Positions 44,796 to 52,140 of a stretch of DNA of 53,755 nucleotides are shown here, one piece after another. The notes below the pieces were generated by a model. The model saw nothing but the letters and a program-made list of their open reading frames with translations. It was not told the origin of the DNA and did no database searches. Numbering within the stretch: position 1 is the stretch's first letter; each line of letters opens with the position of its first letter. The translations under genes and the position numbers were made by a program. Origin of the DNA: Firmicutes bacterium ADurb.Bin193 (GTDB taxonomy: Bacteria > Bacillota > Clostridia > Monoglobales > Firm-18); contig MWCQ01000017.1 in NCBI GenBank assembly GCA_002070105.1, forward strand, positions 1-53,755, in the 5' to 3' direction.

Positions 44796-45155
44796 TAAAG
44801 AAAGATAAGTCCATTTGTACTATGCAAGAAGATCGAAGTATGTCCGTAAACGCAAGAGATAAAAATCGATGTAAATAGACGGCATGGTTTAAAACAATCA
44901 ATGGATGATGAATATAAATAACATGTCTATAAGGAAAGTGTTGTTTGAAATTGAAATCTCTAAAACACTCTTAACTCAAAATAAAAAAGCTTATCCGAGG
45001 TGTAGGACAAGCTTTTTCTTTTGTTGTAAAAAATGATGCTCAGGCATTGCAATGTCCTGATTGTATGGCAATAAGCCCGGAATTCTGTTTCATATTTTGT
45101 ATTTTTGCAATAGTTTAATAGAAAAAGGTCTTCTTCTATTAAACTCTAGCATATG
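44796..45155. other. Intergenic region with one bidirectional terminator
   Basis: No gene recognised. A hairpin at 44984-45020 serves the convergent helicase and specificity genes. Between 44800 and 44980 I see only AT-rich sequence with no conserved frame. Confidence 0.55.
44984..45020. terminator. Bidirectional terminator
   Basis: AAAAAAGCTTATCC pairs with GGACAAGCTTTTT (loop GAGGTGTA), with A-runs on one side and T-runs on the other, so it can stop transcription from both directions between the helicase gene and the minus-strand hsdS fragment. Confidence 0.75.
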
Positions 45156-45722
45156 TTAAATTAAATTTATCAAATATTTATCATAGGAAAACTTACGCTG
45201 ATGAAGGGTGATAAGGTTGTCGAGTTGTTTAAAGAAAATACCAATTTGAGTTTGTTCGGTCACATCCTTGGGTAATGAAATGTCAATATCAAAGAAATCT
45301 TCTGCTGAAATATTTAGTAAGCCATGGTTTCTTGCACCCTCGGCAGCACGCTCAGCAATACCCTTATGCCATCTGTCCGTATCAAAGAAAACTGTTAAAA
45401 AATCAGAGTTGATTTTCATCAAGTCCTTTGGGGCAAAAACTATATAAAGCGTTGATAATACACCTTTTTCATATAAATCAAGCCGTTTTACGGCTCCATA
45501 TGGATACCCGTCGGAAGTGCTTTTGTTATAAGCAAATTCACCATTCAGCACCAAGTAGTAATTACTTATATCGCGACTGGCAACGCGGTTATTGAAGTAT
45601 GTGATTTGGTCAACTAAACCGTATTGGGCCGAAATAGTCAGCGGCAATGTTGACTCATTATTGGTGTTTTTACGAACAACTCTTTCAACGAGTTCCCCCA
45701 ACTTACGCTGTTCCCAAGCAAT
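45156..45722 (-). pseudogene. hsdS: Orphan half of a type I specificity subunit (one target-recognition domain)
   Basis: About 188 codons with exactly one target-recognition unit: it opens at AWEQRKLGELVERV, continues YGLVDQITYFNNRVASRDISNYY and closes with FFKQLDNLITLHQRK, the conserved repeats that bound each half of HsdS. The second half is missing, and no proper start codon or ribosome site precedes it (a TTG at 45758 is the only option). It is opposite to hsdM and head to head with an XRE gene. In known systems such half genes are silent cassettes swapped into an active hsdS by recombination. Here it may be a cassette or debris of an inversion. Confidence 0.8.
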
Positions 45723-45744
45723 TGTATTTTTTATGCAAAACCTC

Positions 45745-45773
45745 TTGAGTTTTTGCAAGCAAAATGCTATAAT
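45745..45773 (+). promoter_or_regulatory. Sigma-A promoter for the XRE gene upstream of hsdM
   Basis: TTGAGT (45745-45750), 17 bases, TATAAT (45768-45773), directly before the XRE gene. It overlaps the region where the hsdS fragment would need its start, so the fragment is unlikely to be expressed from its own promoter. Confidence 0.7.
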
Positions 45774-45804
45774 AAAGTCATATAAGTGCAAGGGAGATGC
45801 GTGA

Positions 45805-46035
45805 ATGGATATTTCAAGTGAAATAAAACTAATACGCCAAAAAGCTTTTATGACACAGGAAAATTTTGCAAAAGAACTGAATGTTTCCTTTTCGACTGTA
45901 AACCGTTGGGAAACTGGAAAAACACTCCCTAATATATCAGCTATGAAGCAAATTAAAATTTTCTGTGACAAAAACAACATTTCCTTTAAAGAGCTTCAGA
46001 ATGCATGGCTTAGCAAGGCAAAGGAAAAAAGGTGA
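45805..46035 (+). CDS. XRE-family regulator near hsdM
   Basis: 76 residues, one HTH_3 domain: EIKLIRQKAFMTQENFAKEL, then NVSFSTVNRWETGKTLPNI and a helical end. AGGGAGATG lies upstream of the ATG. Single-domain regulators of this kind often precede type I restriction-modification operons and may control hsdM expression (143 bases downstream, same strand). Confidence 0.85.
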   Translation: MDISSEIKLIRQKAFMTQENFAKELNVSFSTVNRWETGKTLPNISAMKQIKIFCDKNNISFKELQNAWLSKAKEKR

Positions 46036-46177
46036 CCGTTATCGGTTCTATAAACGGTTTGCTTGAACTAACAAGCATCAAATTAGAATATAGGACGAAC
46101 TATATAGTAAAGAATCAATCTGTCTTTTTTGTACTGTAGCATTAATACAATATAGACAAGAATATGGAGGAACAGTT

Positions 46178-46882
46178 ATGAACAAGCAACGGCTTGCCTC
46201 GAAAATCTGGGAATCAGCAAACAAAATGCGCTCCAAGATTGAAGCAAATGAATATAAAGATTATATACTCGGATTTATTTTCTACAAATTTCTTTCGGAC
46301 AAAGAAGTTAAATACCTTAAGGAAAATGACTGGACAGAAGAAGATATTAAACAATATCTAAATGAAGAAGATAGTGAAACCGTCTTAACTATCCAACGTA
46401 ATTTAGGTTATTTTATTGCATATGAGAATTTGTTCTCAACATGGCTGGACATGAGCAATGATTTCAATGTATCCAATGTTCGTGATGCTTTATCTGCTTT
46501 TAACCGGCTTATTGATTCTTCGCACAAAAAGGTTTTTGAAAAAATATTTGACACCCTGCAGACCGGCCTTTCCAAACTTGGTGACAGCTCCGGTAGCCAG
46601 ACAAAAGCTATCAGCGACTTAATTCACCTGATTAAAGATATTCCTATGGACGGCAAACAGGACTATGATGTTCTTGGGTTTATCTATGAGTATTTGATTT
46701 CCAACTTTGCTGCAAACGCAGGAAAAAAAGCCGGTGAATTCTATACGCCCCATGAAGTGTCGGTTCTAATGTCTGAAATCGTCGCAGAGCATTTGAAGGA
46801 CAGAACAGAAATTAAAATTTATGATATAAAAACACCGAGATTGATACAATTTAATTATTCCTACAGCCGTTTTGCCGCTTGA
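46178..46882 (+). pseudogene. hsdM: Type I methyltransferase subunit, truncated by prophage insertion
   Basis: The first 216 residues are a typical HsdM N-terminal helical domain (LASKIWESANKMRSKIEANE, YKDYILGFIFYKFLSDKEV) ending with KKAGEFYTPHEVSVLMSEIV and EIKIYD. In intact HsdM the next residues are the SAM-binding DPTSGSGSL motif and later NPPY. Here, after the GAT at 46823-46825, unrelated sequence adds 18 residues and a stop. The methyltransferase core is therefore absent. The ribosome site ATGGAGGA is intact. The junction coincides with the left end of prophage B, so the rest of hsdM is expected beyond the right edge. Confidence 0.9.
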
Positions 46883-46912
46883 GGGGTAAGTTGGCGTTTG
46901 AGGGGTAAGTTG
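46881..46912. repeat. Tandem GAGGGGTAAGTTG repeat at the prophage B left end
   Basis: Two copies of GAGGGGTAAGTTG (46881-46893, 46900-46912) in a 19-base period, about 55 bases inside the hsdM junction. A short hairpin (AGTCGGG/CCCGGCT plus T-run, about 46916-46940) follows. The repeats could be integrase or accessory-factor sites of the attachment region. Confidence 0.45.
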
Positions 46913-46956
46913 TGGAAGTCGGGGTGTCCCGGCTGTTTTTATAGGAGGTATTTAAC

Positions 46957-47823
46957 ATGTCTGGAGGAACAAAGCAACAATTCAAGCAGTTTAGTATTAC
47001 CTCTGCCGAAGATGCATGTCTTGTGTTGGGAATGCTAATTTCCGGGATGACTGTCAATCTTGAAAAATATAAGGAGTATGCGTCTGAGGCAGAATCCTTA
47101 TTGGAAAGCACCCAAGAAGAATATGTTCCCGCTAAAGAATATGATGATGTTAATGATAAGCTCCTTTATAGGCAGCGTGAGATTCTGAAATTTACAGCGG
47201 ATCATCAGAGCAGTTCTTTTTCATACATAGATCTACGCAAGATTCTGGAGAAACACAAGTATATTTTATCACCACTCTCAGAAGAAGTGTCAGCAATTCT
47301 CTCTGAATTTCTCGATGTGCGAAATTGGACCTTTCACAAGCCACAGTCATTAATGGTAGCTGCTAAAGAAGCGGCCCATAAAGACATCCCTGATGAGTTG
47401 AAGGAGATTGCTCAAGTAACGCCACAATTAAATCCGGTACTTATACGAAAAATCTGTCGGTACGAATTAGTCATGCTTGCCTCACTTACGATTCATGCGC
47501 AAAAACGCATAGAACAGTTTGAGAAAGTTCTTAGAAGCATGAAAGCCGACTACCAAGAAATATATGATTCCATTGAGAATAAGCCCTTCCTAATGACCAC
47601 TCACGGATTTTCAGACAGAGTACAATATGTTGAATTGAATGCTACCTCTGGTTTGTCGGATTATCATAGCGACATCGCCCAGATATCAATGGCAATTCAA
47701 AAATCAAAATATGATGGCTCAGATGAAAAGTTTAATGATTGGGTTGTAAGGCTGGATGGCGAAAAATCTTGCTGTGATAGTACACTTACGGAGGACCCTC
47801 AAAATGAAGCAAATCACAAATAA
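46957..47823 (+). CDS. Protein with HEPN-like RNxxxH motif, prophage B edge
   Basis: 288 residues after a good ribosome site (TAGGAGGT). No family recognised. It is almost entirely helical. At residues 122-127 RNWTFH fits the catalytic Rx4-6H (RNxxxH) signature of HEPN ribonucleases, in the context SEFLDVRNWTFHKPQ. Other helices (LVMLASLTIHAQKRIEQFEKV) suit a HEPN-type bundle. It overlaps a 61-residue gene by 20 bases. Its place between the attachment end and the integrases is typical for phage cargo genes, often superinfection exclusion or toxin genes. Ribonuclease activity is an inference from one motif. Confidence 0.6.
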   Translation: MSGGTKQQFKQFSITSAEDACLVLGMLISGMTVNLEKYKEYASEAESLLESTQEEYVPAKEYDDVNDKLLYRQREILKFTADHQSSSFSYIDLRKILEKHKYILSPLSEEVSAILSEFLDVRNWTFHKPQSLMVAAKEAAHKDIPDELKEIAQVTPQLNPVLIRKICRYELVMLASLTIHAQKRIEQFEKVLRSMKADYQEIYDSIENKPFLMTTHGFSDRVQYVELNATSGLSDYHSDIAQISMAIQKSKYDGSDEKFNDWVVRLDGEKSCCDSTLTEDPQNEANHK

Positions 47824-47989
47824 GGAATACGAAGAGTGGCAGAAATACAAAGCTGAGAAGGCAAAGGGACATGTCCTGCTGCCGGATACCGTCCGGTTCA
47901 TCTGCGAGGCCAACGGCTATGATGCCGAGAAGATCGGTCAGCACTTCCTTGAAATCCTGCCAAAGATCTGTCCACCTGAAGAGAGATAA
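47804..47989 (+). CDS. Small partner protein of the HEPN-like gene
   Basis: 61 residues from ATG at 47804 with CGGAGGACC upstream, overlapping the previous stop by 20 bases. Sequence is charged at the start (KQITNKEYEEWQKYKAEKA) and ends with EKIGQHFLEILPKICPPEE. No family recognised. Size and overlap fit an antitoxin or regulator of the preceding protein. GC content rises here, marking the change to prophage-type composition. Confidence 0.55.
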   Translation: MKQITNKEYEEWQKYKAEKAKGHVLLPDTVRFICEANGYDAEKIGQHFLEILPKICPPEER

Positions 47990-47993
47990 CGAA

Positions 47994-48026
47994 AACGCCT
48001 CCGAGCCGATGTGGTTCAGAGGCGTT
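47994..48026. terminator. Hairpin between convergent small gene and recombinase
   Basis: AACGCCTC pairs with GAGGCGTT, with an inner GAGCC/GGTTC stem. On the minus strand it is followed by TTTTCGTT and would end the recombinase transcript. Confidence 0.6.
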
Positions 48027-48041
48027 GCTGCGTCTATGGGG

Positions 48042-49613
48042 TTATGCTTTGATCTCTGTGCCGTCCTTGAAGGTTACCCGGATGTCTTTTTTGCTGTGGA
48101 CTGTGATGAAATCAACCATCGCCAGCCAGTCTGTTTCCCGGAACTCCGTCAGCGGCTCCCGGTTCCGTAGCTCATTCAGATAGGATTCGATCTGGTGCTT
48201 TCGTGCCATGCGCTCGGCAATCAGGTCGGTGACCTCGGTGTGTCTGGCCTTGGCCTTATCGAACCGAGACACCAGACCGTCGTACCGTTTCTGGTATTCG
48301 GCCTGATCGAGGGCAACGTGAGCGTTTTCTTTGATGCACTCCTCGATGAGCTCAGCAGCGATGTTGATTTCAGCTTCCAGATCCGAAAGCTCACTTTCAA
48401 GGGCTGTGGTATCGAGACTCCTTGAAAGGACCTGCTCGTATATGGCTATAAACTGTTCCTTCTGGTCGATCACCTGATTGGCTGCCCGGAGGAACAGTTC
48501 TTTTATTTCATCCTCGGTGAGCGTCGGTGTGGCGCATTTCTTACCTTCAAACTTATGATTGCATTGCCAGATGACCTTCCGGTAGGCGTCGTTGCTGTGC
48601 CAGACCTTCGGGCCGTACCAGCTGCCGCAGTCGCCGCACTTGACCTTGCTGGAGAAAATACTGACCGAGCTCTTGCGGTTCCGGCCCTTTTTGCGGGTGG
48701 CCATCAAGGTCTGCACCATCTCGAAGGTCTCCGGATCGATAATGGCCTCATGATTATCCTTGACATAGTACTGCGGGATTTCGCCCTCGTTGGCCTTTTT
48801 CTTCTTGGTCAAGAAATCGACCGTGAAGGTCTTCTGCAACAGCGCATCGCCCTTGTACTTTTCGTTCGTGAGGATGCTCTTGATGTTGCTGGGGTTCCAG
48901 TGGTCCTTCCCACCGGGTGAAGGAATGCCTTCTTCGGTCAGCGTCCGGGCAATCTGAAACGGCGACTGACCTTGCAGGAACATTCCATAGATGCGTTTGA
49001 CCAGCTTGGCCTGTTCCGGGTTCACCACGAGGTTGTGGTCAGGCCCCATGTCGTAGCCCAGAAACCGATTGAACGGGACTGTGACCTTGCCGTCTGCAAA
49101 ACGTTTCCTCTGGCCCCATGTGCAGTTCTCGGAAATGGATCTGGACTCCTCCTGTGCCAGCGAGGACATGATTGTGAGCAGCAGCTCGCCCTTTCCATCG
49201 AAGGTCCAGATGTTTTCTTTCTCAAAATAGCACTCCACGTTGTGTTCCTTCAGGGAGCGGATGGTGGTAAGGCTGTCAACCGTGTTTCTGGCAAAACGGC
49301 TGACCGACTTTGTGATGATCAGGTCGATCTTCCCGGCGAGGGCGTCGGCCACCATGCTTTTGAAGCCCTCACGCTTTTTGGTGTTCGTCCCGGTGATGCC
49401 TTCGTCTGTATAGACACCGGCGAACTCCCAATCGTCCCGTCCTTGGATGTAGTTGGTATAGTAATCGACCTGCGCTTCGTAGCTGGTCAGCTGCTCCTCG
49501 TTGTCGGTGCTGACACGAGCGTAGGCCGCCACACGTCGCTTCTTGGTGCTGTTGATCGGTGCCGCCGTGAAGCGTGACAGCGTCGCCGGTATCGTGGTTA
49601 CGGATTTGGCCAT
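48042..49613 (-). CDS. Large serine recombinase, downstream copy
   Basis: 523 residues. Resolvase catalytic domain at about 25-170 (RRVAAYARVSTDNEEQL with the nucleophile serine, TDEGITGTNTKKREGF, SVSRFARNTVD, SLAQEESRSIS). Then a recombinase domain (FNRFLGYDMG, WNPSNIKSILTNEKYKGD) and zinc ribbon (VKCGDCGSWYG...WQCNHKFEGKKC, about 325-365), and a coiled-coil region (LESELSDLEAEINIAAELI, about 420-480). This is the full plan of large serine integrases, which join attP and attB without host factors. It overlaps the next recombinase by 16 bases. Confidence 0.95.
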   Translation of the reverse strand: MAKSVTTIPATLSRFTAAPINSTKKRRVAAYARVSTDNEEQLTSYEAQVDYYTNYIQGRDDWEFAGVYTDEGITGTNTKKREGFKSMVADALAGKIDLIITKSVSRFARNTVDSLTTIRSLKEHNVECYFEKENIWTFDGKGELLLTIMSSLAQEESRSISENCTWGQRKRFADGKVTVPFNRFLGYDMGPDHNLVVNPEQAKLVKRIYGMFLQGQSPFQIARTLTEEGIPSPGGKDHWNPSNIKSILTNEKYKGDALLQKTFTVDFLTKKKKANEGEIPQYYVKDNHEAIIDPETFEMVQTLMATRKKGRNRKSSVSIFSSKVKCGDCGSWYGPKVWHSNDAYRKVIWQCNHKFEGKKCATPTLTEDEIKELFLRAANQVIDQKEQFIAIYEQVLSRSLDTTALESELSDLEAEINIAAELIEECIKENAHVALDQAEYQKRYDGLVSRFDKAKARHTEVTDLIAERMARKHQIESYLNELRNREPLTEFRETDWLAMVDFITVHSKKDIRVTFKDGTEIKA

Positions 49614-51370
49614 TTCTTTTCGCTCCTTATTTTCTTGATTCTCTCACTCATTGCCTCCCTGCGCTCGTCTGTCCAAGCGGCCTTCATGGATTCTCTGGCT
49701 TTTTCTCGCCGTTCCTCGGTCCAAGGAGTGCCGTGCCGCTTATCCAAGAAGTCTCTGGATTCGGTATGGCCGTCCCGGAAATGGAATGTAACCGTGTGGT
49801 CGAGGATGGTAGCGTTTTCAATCTGGGCGTCCATCGCAGCCTCATCGAACTCGTCAAGGCCGAGAACGTCGCTCACCAGCCGCTTCATGGTCTCGTCCCG
49901 GATGCCGGGGTTATGGCACCGATCCTTCGGGCCGGTACAGTACCAAGACCGTGTCGGAGTGCCGTCCTTGCGCTTTCCGGATTGGCAGCGATAATTGGCA
50001 CCGCAGCAGCCGCATTTTATGAAGCCGGTGAACTCGTAGAACAGATGCTTGTTGGGATTGGTGTCCTTGCGCTTATGCCGTTCTCCCCAGAGCCTTCTGC
50101 GCTCGTCCGTCCACCAGTCTGTCTTAGCGGTTGACTGCCATTTGGTCGTGACCTCGTGACCGTCGTAAAAGCGGAAGGTCAAGGTGTCGTCTCCGATGAC
50201 GATGACCTCCTCAATCTGCTGACTGAAGGCGTCCTCATCAAACTTGTCAAGGCCCAGCACCTCTGCCGTGGTGTTCTGGAGCATTTTCTCCGGTATGTTT
50301 TTTGATGGGCAAGCCGTCGCACCTTTCTGGCTTTTTGTCTGGCAGGTCCAAACGTAATAAACCTCACCGGCGGTGTTCCGTTTCCCGCTGTGGCGGTAGT
50401 GTTTTCCGCAGCAGCCGCAGGTGATCTTGGTGGAGAAAGCCGAGAGCTTCAGCGACTTGTTTCCGAAGGGGCCAAGGTCCCGTCTGCGCTTGAACTCGGC
50501 CTGTACCGCTTGCCATTCGTCCATCGGGATAATCGCCTCGTGGGTGTCCTCGACGAAATACTGCGGCATCTCACCATAATTCTTTCTGCGGTGTTTCGTG
50601 ATCGGGTCTTCGCAGTATTCCTTCTGGAAAAGCATGTTCCCGGTGTAGGTAATGTTCGTCAGGATGACCTTCACATTGGAATCCACCCACGGCTTTCCCT
50701 GCCGGGTATAAATGCCTCGGTCCATCAAGGCCCTGCCGATCTCAATTCGGGATGCGCCTTTCATGTACTCTGCGTACATCCATCGAATGATCTCGGCTTC
50801 CTCTGGAACGATGACCAGTTTGTCGTCCTGCCACTCATACCCGAAAATGCTGAACTTGCCGTTGGGGATGCCCTGCTTGAACCGCTTGATCATGGCCCAG
50901 CGCACGTTCTCGGAAATGCTGTGGCTTTCTTCCTGAGCGAAAGAAGCGAGGATGGAAAGCATCAGCTCTCCGTCGCCGCTTAAGGAATTGATGTTTTCCT
51001 TCTCGAAGCGCACCTCAATGCCGAGATCTTTCAGGTGCCGGACCGTGTTCAGAAGATCCACGGTGTTCCTCGCAAACCGCTGGATTGACTTGGTGAGGAT
51101 GATGTCGATGTTTCCAGCTTCACACTCAGCCAGCATGCGGTTGAACTCATCACGCTTTTTGGTGCCGGTGCCGGAGATCCCGTAATCTGCAAAAACGCCA
51201 GCGTATTCCCATTCGGGGTTCTTCTGGATCAGTGTGCTGTAATAGCTCACCTGTGCAGAAAGCGAGTGCTGCATCCGCTCGGATTCCATCGACACTCTGG
51301 CATAGGCAGCGACTCGCTTTCTTGTTTTCAGAACCGGCAGTTTTCGCTCGATTTTCTCTACTGTTTTCAA
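49598..51370 (-). CDS. Large serine recombinase, upstream copy with two zinc ribbons
   Basis: 590 residues. Catalytic domain about 15-165 (KRVAAYARVSMESERMQ with serine, ADYGISGTGTKKRDEF, SIQRFARNTVDLLNTV). The recombinase domain follows (GYEWQDDKLVIVPEEA, VDSNVKVILTNITYTGN). Two zinc ribbons are visible, TCGCCGKHYRH...TCQTKSQKG (about 315-345) and KCGCCGANYRC...YCTGPKDRC (about 445-480), instead of the usual one. Each is followed by an NTTAEVLGLDKFDED or VSDVLGLDEFDEA segment, so the C-terminal part looks internally duplicated. The two recombinases probably act together in integration or excision of prophage B. Confidence 0.94.
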   Translation of the reverse strand: MKTVEKIERKLPVLKTRKRVAAYARVSMESERMQHSLSAQVSYYSTLIQKNPEWEYAGVFADYGISGTGTKKRDEFNRMLAECEAGNIDIILTKSIQRFARNTVDLLNTVRHLKDLGIEVRFEKENINSLSGDGELMLSILASFAQEESHSISENVRWAMIKRFKQGIPNGKFSIFGYEWQDDKLVIVPEEAEIIRWMYAEYMKGASRIEIGRALMDRGIYTRQGKPWVDSNVKVILTNITYTGNMLFQKEYCEDPITKHRRKNYGEMPQYFVEDTHEAIIPMDEWQAVQAEFKRRRDLGPFGNKSLKLSAFSTKITCGCCGKHYRHSGKRNTAGEVYYVWTCQTKSQKGATACPSKNIPEKMLQNTTAEVLGLDKFDEDAFSQQIEEVIVIGDDTLTFRFYDGHEVTTKWQSTAKTDWWTDERRRLWGERHKRKDTNPNKHLFYEFTGFIKCGCCGANYRCQSGKRKDGTPTRSWYCTGPKDRCHNPGIRDETMKRLVSDVLGLDEFDEAAMDAQIENATILDHTVTFHFRDGHTESRDFLDKRHGTPWTEERREKARESMKAAWTDERREAMSERIKKIRSEKKWPNP

Positions 51371-51422
51371 TGAAATCCCTCCTTCCGGTAGTGTCTATAT
51401 ATCACTCTAAAAGGCCGGAATA

Positions 51423-51593
51423 TCAAGCGTTTTCGGATAATAATGTACCCAAATATGGCCGGTATTTTTCGAGCAGAATTGTATCAATTTCAGCGTATTC
51501 CTCCTCGGTGATCAGGCCCTTTTCGAGCATGGATTTCGCCATTGAAATCGCTGCGTGGTAAAGCATATCGTTGTGGAGTTCCTCCTTGCTCAT
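51423..51593 (-). CDS. SHOCT-like small protein
   Basis: 56 residues (MSKEELHNDMLYHAAISMAK...), with SMLEKGLITEEEYAEIDTIL, the short C-terminal helical SHOCT-type pattern, and a LLEKYRPYLGTLLS end. Proteins like this stand just before serine recombinase genes in many clostridial elements, perhaps as recombination directionality or regulatory factors; this is unproven. Its ATG overlaps the HTH/zinc gene stop by 4 bases, and it lies about 50 bases before the recombinases. Confidence 0.75.
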   Translation of the reverse strand: MSKEELHNDMLYHAAISMAKSMLEKGLITEEEYAEIDTILLEKYRPYLGTLLSENA

Positions 51594-52009
51594 CGAGCAT
51601 CACCGCCTTTGAACCGGGCCACAATATAGCAGTCATGGGAGCAGTACTTGCGCTTGGCATTCCCGTAGGCCGTGAAGTCCTTCCCACACTCCGGGCAGGT
51701 AAAGGTATAAATCGCTTTTTGCTTTACGGCCTCCGGGTGAGCGTTCCACCATGCCGTCCGACACTCTGGGCAGCAGAACTTCTTCTGTTTCCGTCCGGGG
51801 AGTTGGATCAGGGTCTTGCCGCAGTTCATACAAAGCTGTGTAGGTACTTCCGTAAGACTATGGCTCTTGGCCTTTTCACCGGCAAGACCGTGGGAGCGGC
51901 AGTAGGCTTTGACGCTGTCCTTTGACAGACCGACGCTGTTAGCGATGGCAGTATATCCGAAGCCCTGATGACGTAAGGCCGTTATCTTTTCTCTTTGCTC
52001 GTTGGTCAT
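51590..52009 (-). CDS. HTH plus double zinc-knuckle protein (copy B)
   Basis: 139 residues from ATG at 52009 (MTNEQREKIT) with GGAGG upstream. HTH at about 5-35 (ITALRHQGFGYTAIANSVG, SKDSVKAYCR), then zinc units CMNCGKTLIQ...FCCPEC and CPECGKDFT...YCSHDC. The layout and many residues (KFCCPECR..WW.AHPE, YGNAKRKYCSH) match the 8361-8783 protein of prophage A. Here it stands directly before the SHOCT and recombinase genes, which suggests a role in controlling excision genes. Confidence 0.8.
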   Translation of the reverse strand: MTNEQREKITALRHQGFGYTAIANSVGLSKDSVKAYCRSHGLAGEKAKSHSLTEVPTQLCMNCGKTLIQLPGRKQKKFCCPECRTAWWNAHPEAVKQKAIYTFTCPECGKDFTAYGNAKRKYCSHDCYIVARFKGGDAR

Positions 52010-52089
52010 GAGATTGTCCTCCAGTCCGAGAGGGGTTCCTCTCACTACCAACTGGAGGGAAACGGCAGTTTTGAACGAAAAAAGGGCAA

Positions 52090-52130
52090 AAAAATAATGG
52101 CCCACCGCAGAAATAATCCACGATGGGCCA
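52090..52130 (-). terminator. Terminator after the endolysin gene
   Basis: On the minus strand TGGCCCA and TGGGCCA form the stem (52098-52104, 52124-52130) with a 19-base loop, followed by ATTATTTTTTT. It separates the lysis gene from the HTH/zinc gene. Confidence 0.7.
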
Positions 52131-52140
52131 ATAGGTCATG

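Noticed and set aside
48972-49577. Long plus-strand frames opposite the serine recombinases (also 50390-50983)
   Set aside because: High-GC antisense frames are expected opposite GC-rich genes; no start signals or domains.
46840-51489. 12-base ATTGATACAATT at 46840 and inverted at 51478-51489, considered as attachment site
   Set aside because: The second copy is in inverted orientation inside the SHOCT-like coding sequence (EIDTI), and similar AT-rich strings occur at 38.0 kb; chance or shared coding origin is more likely than an att pair.
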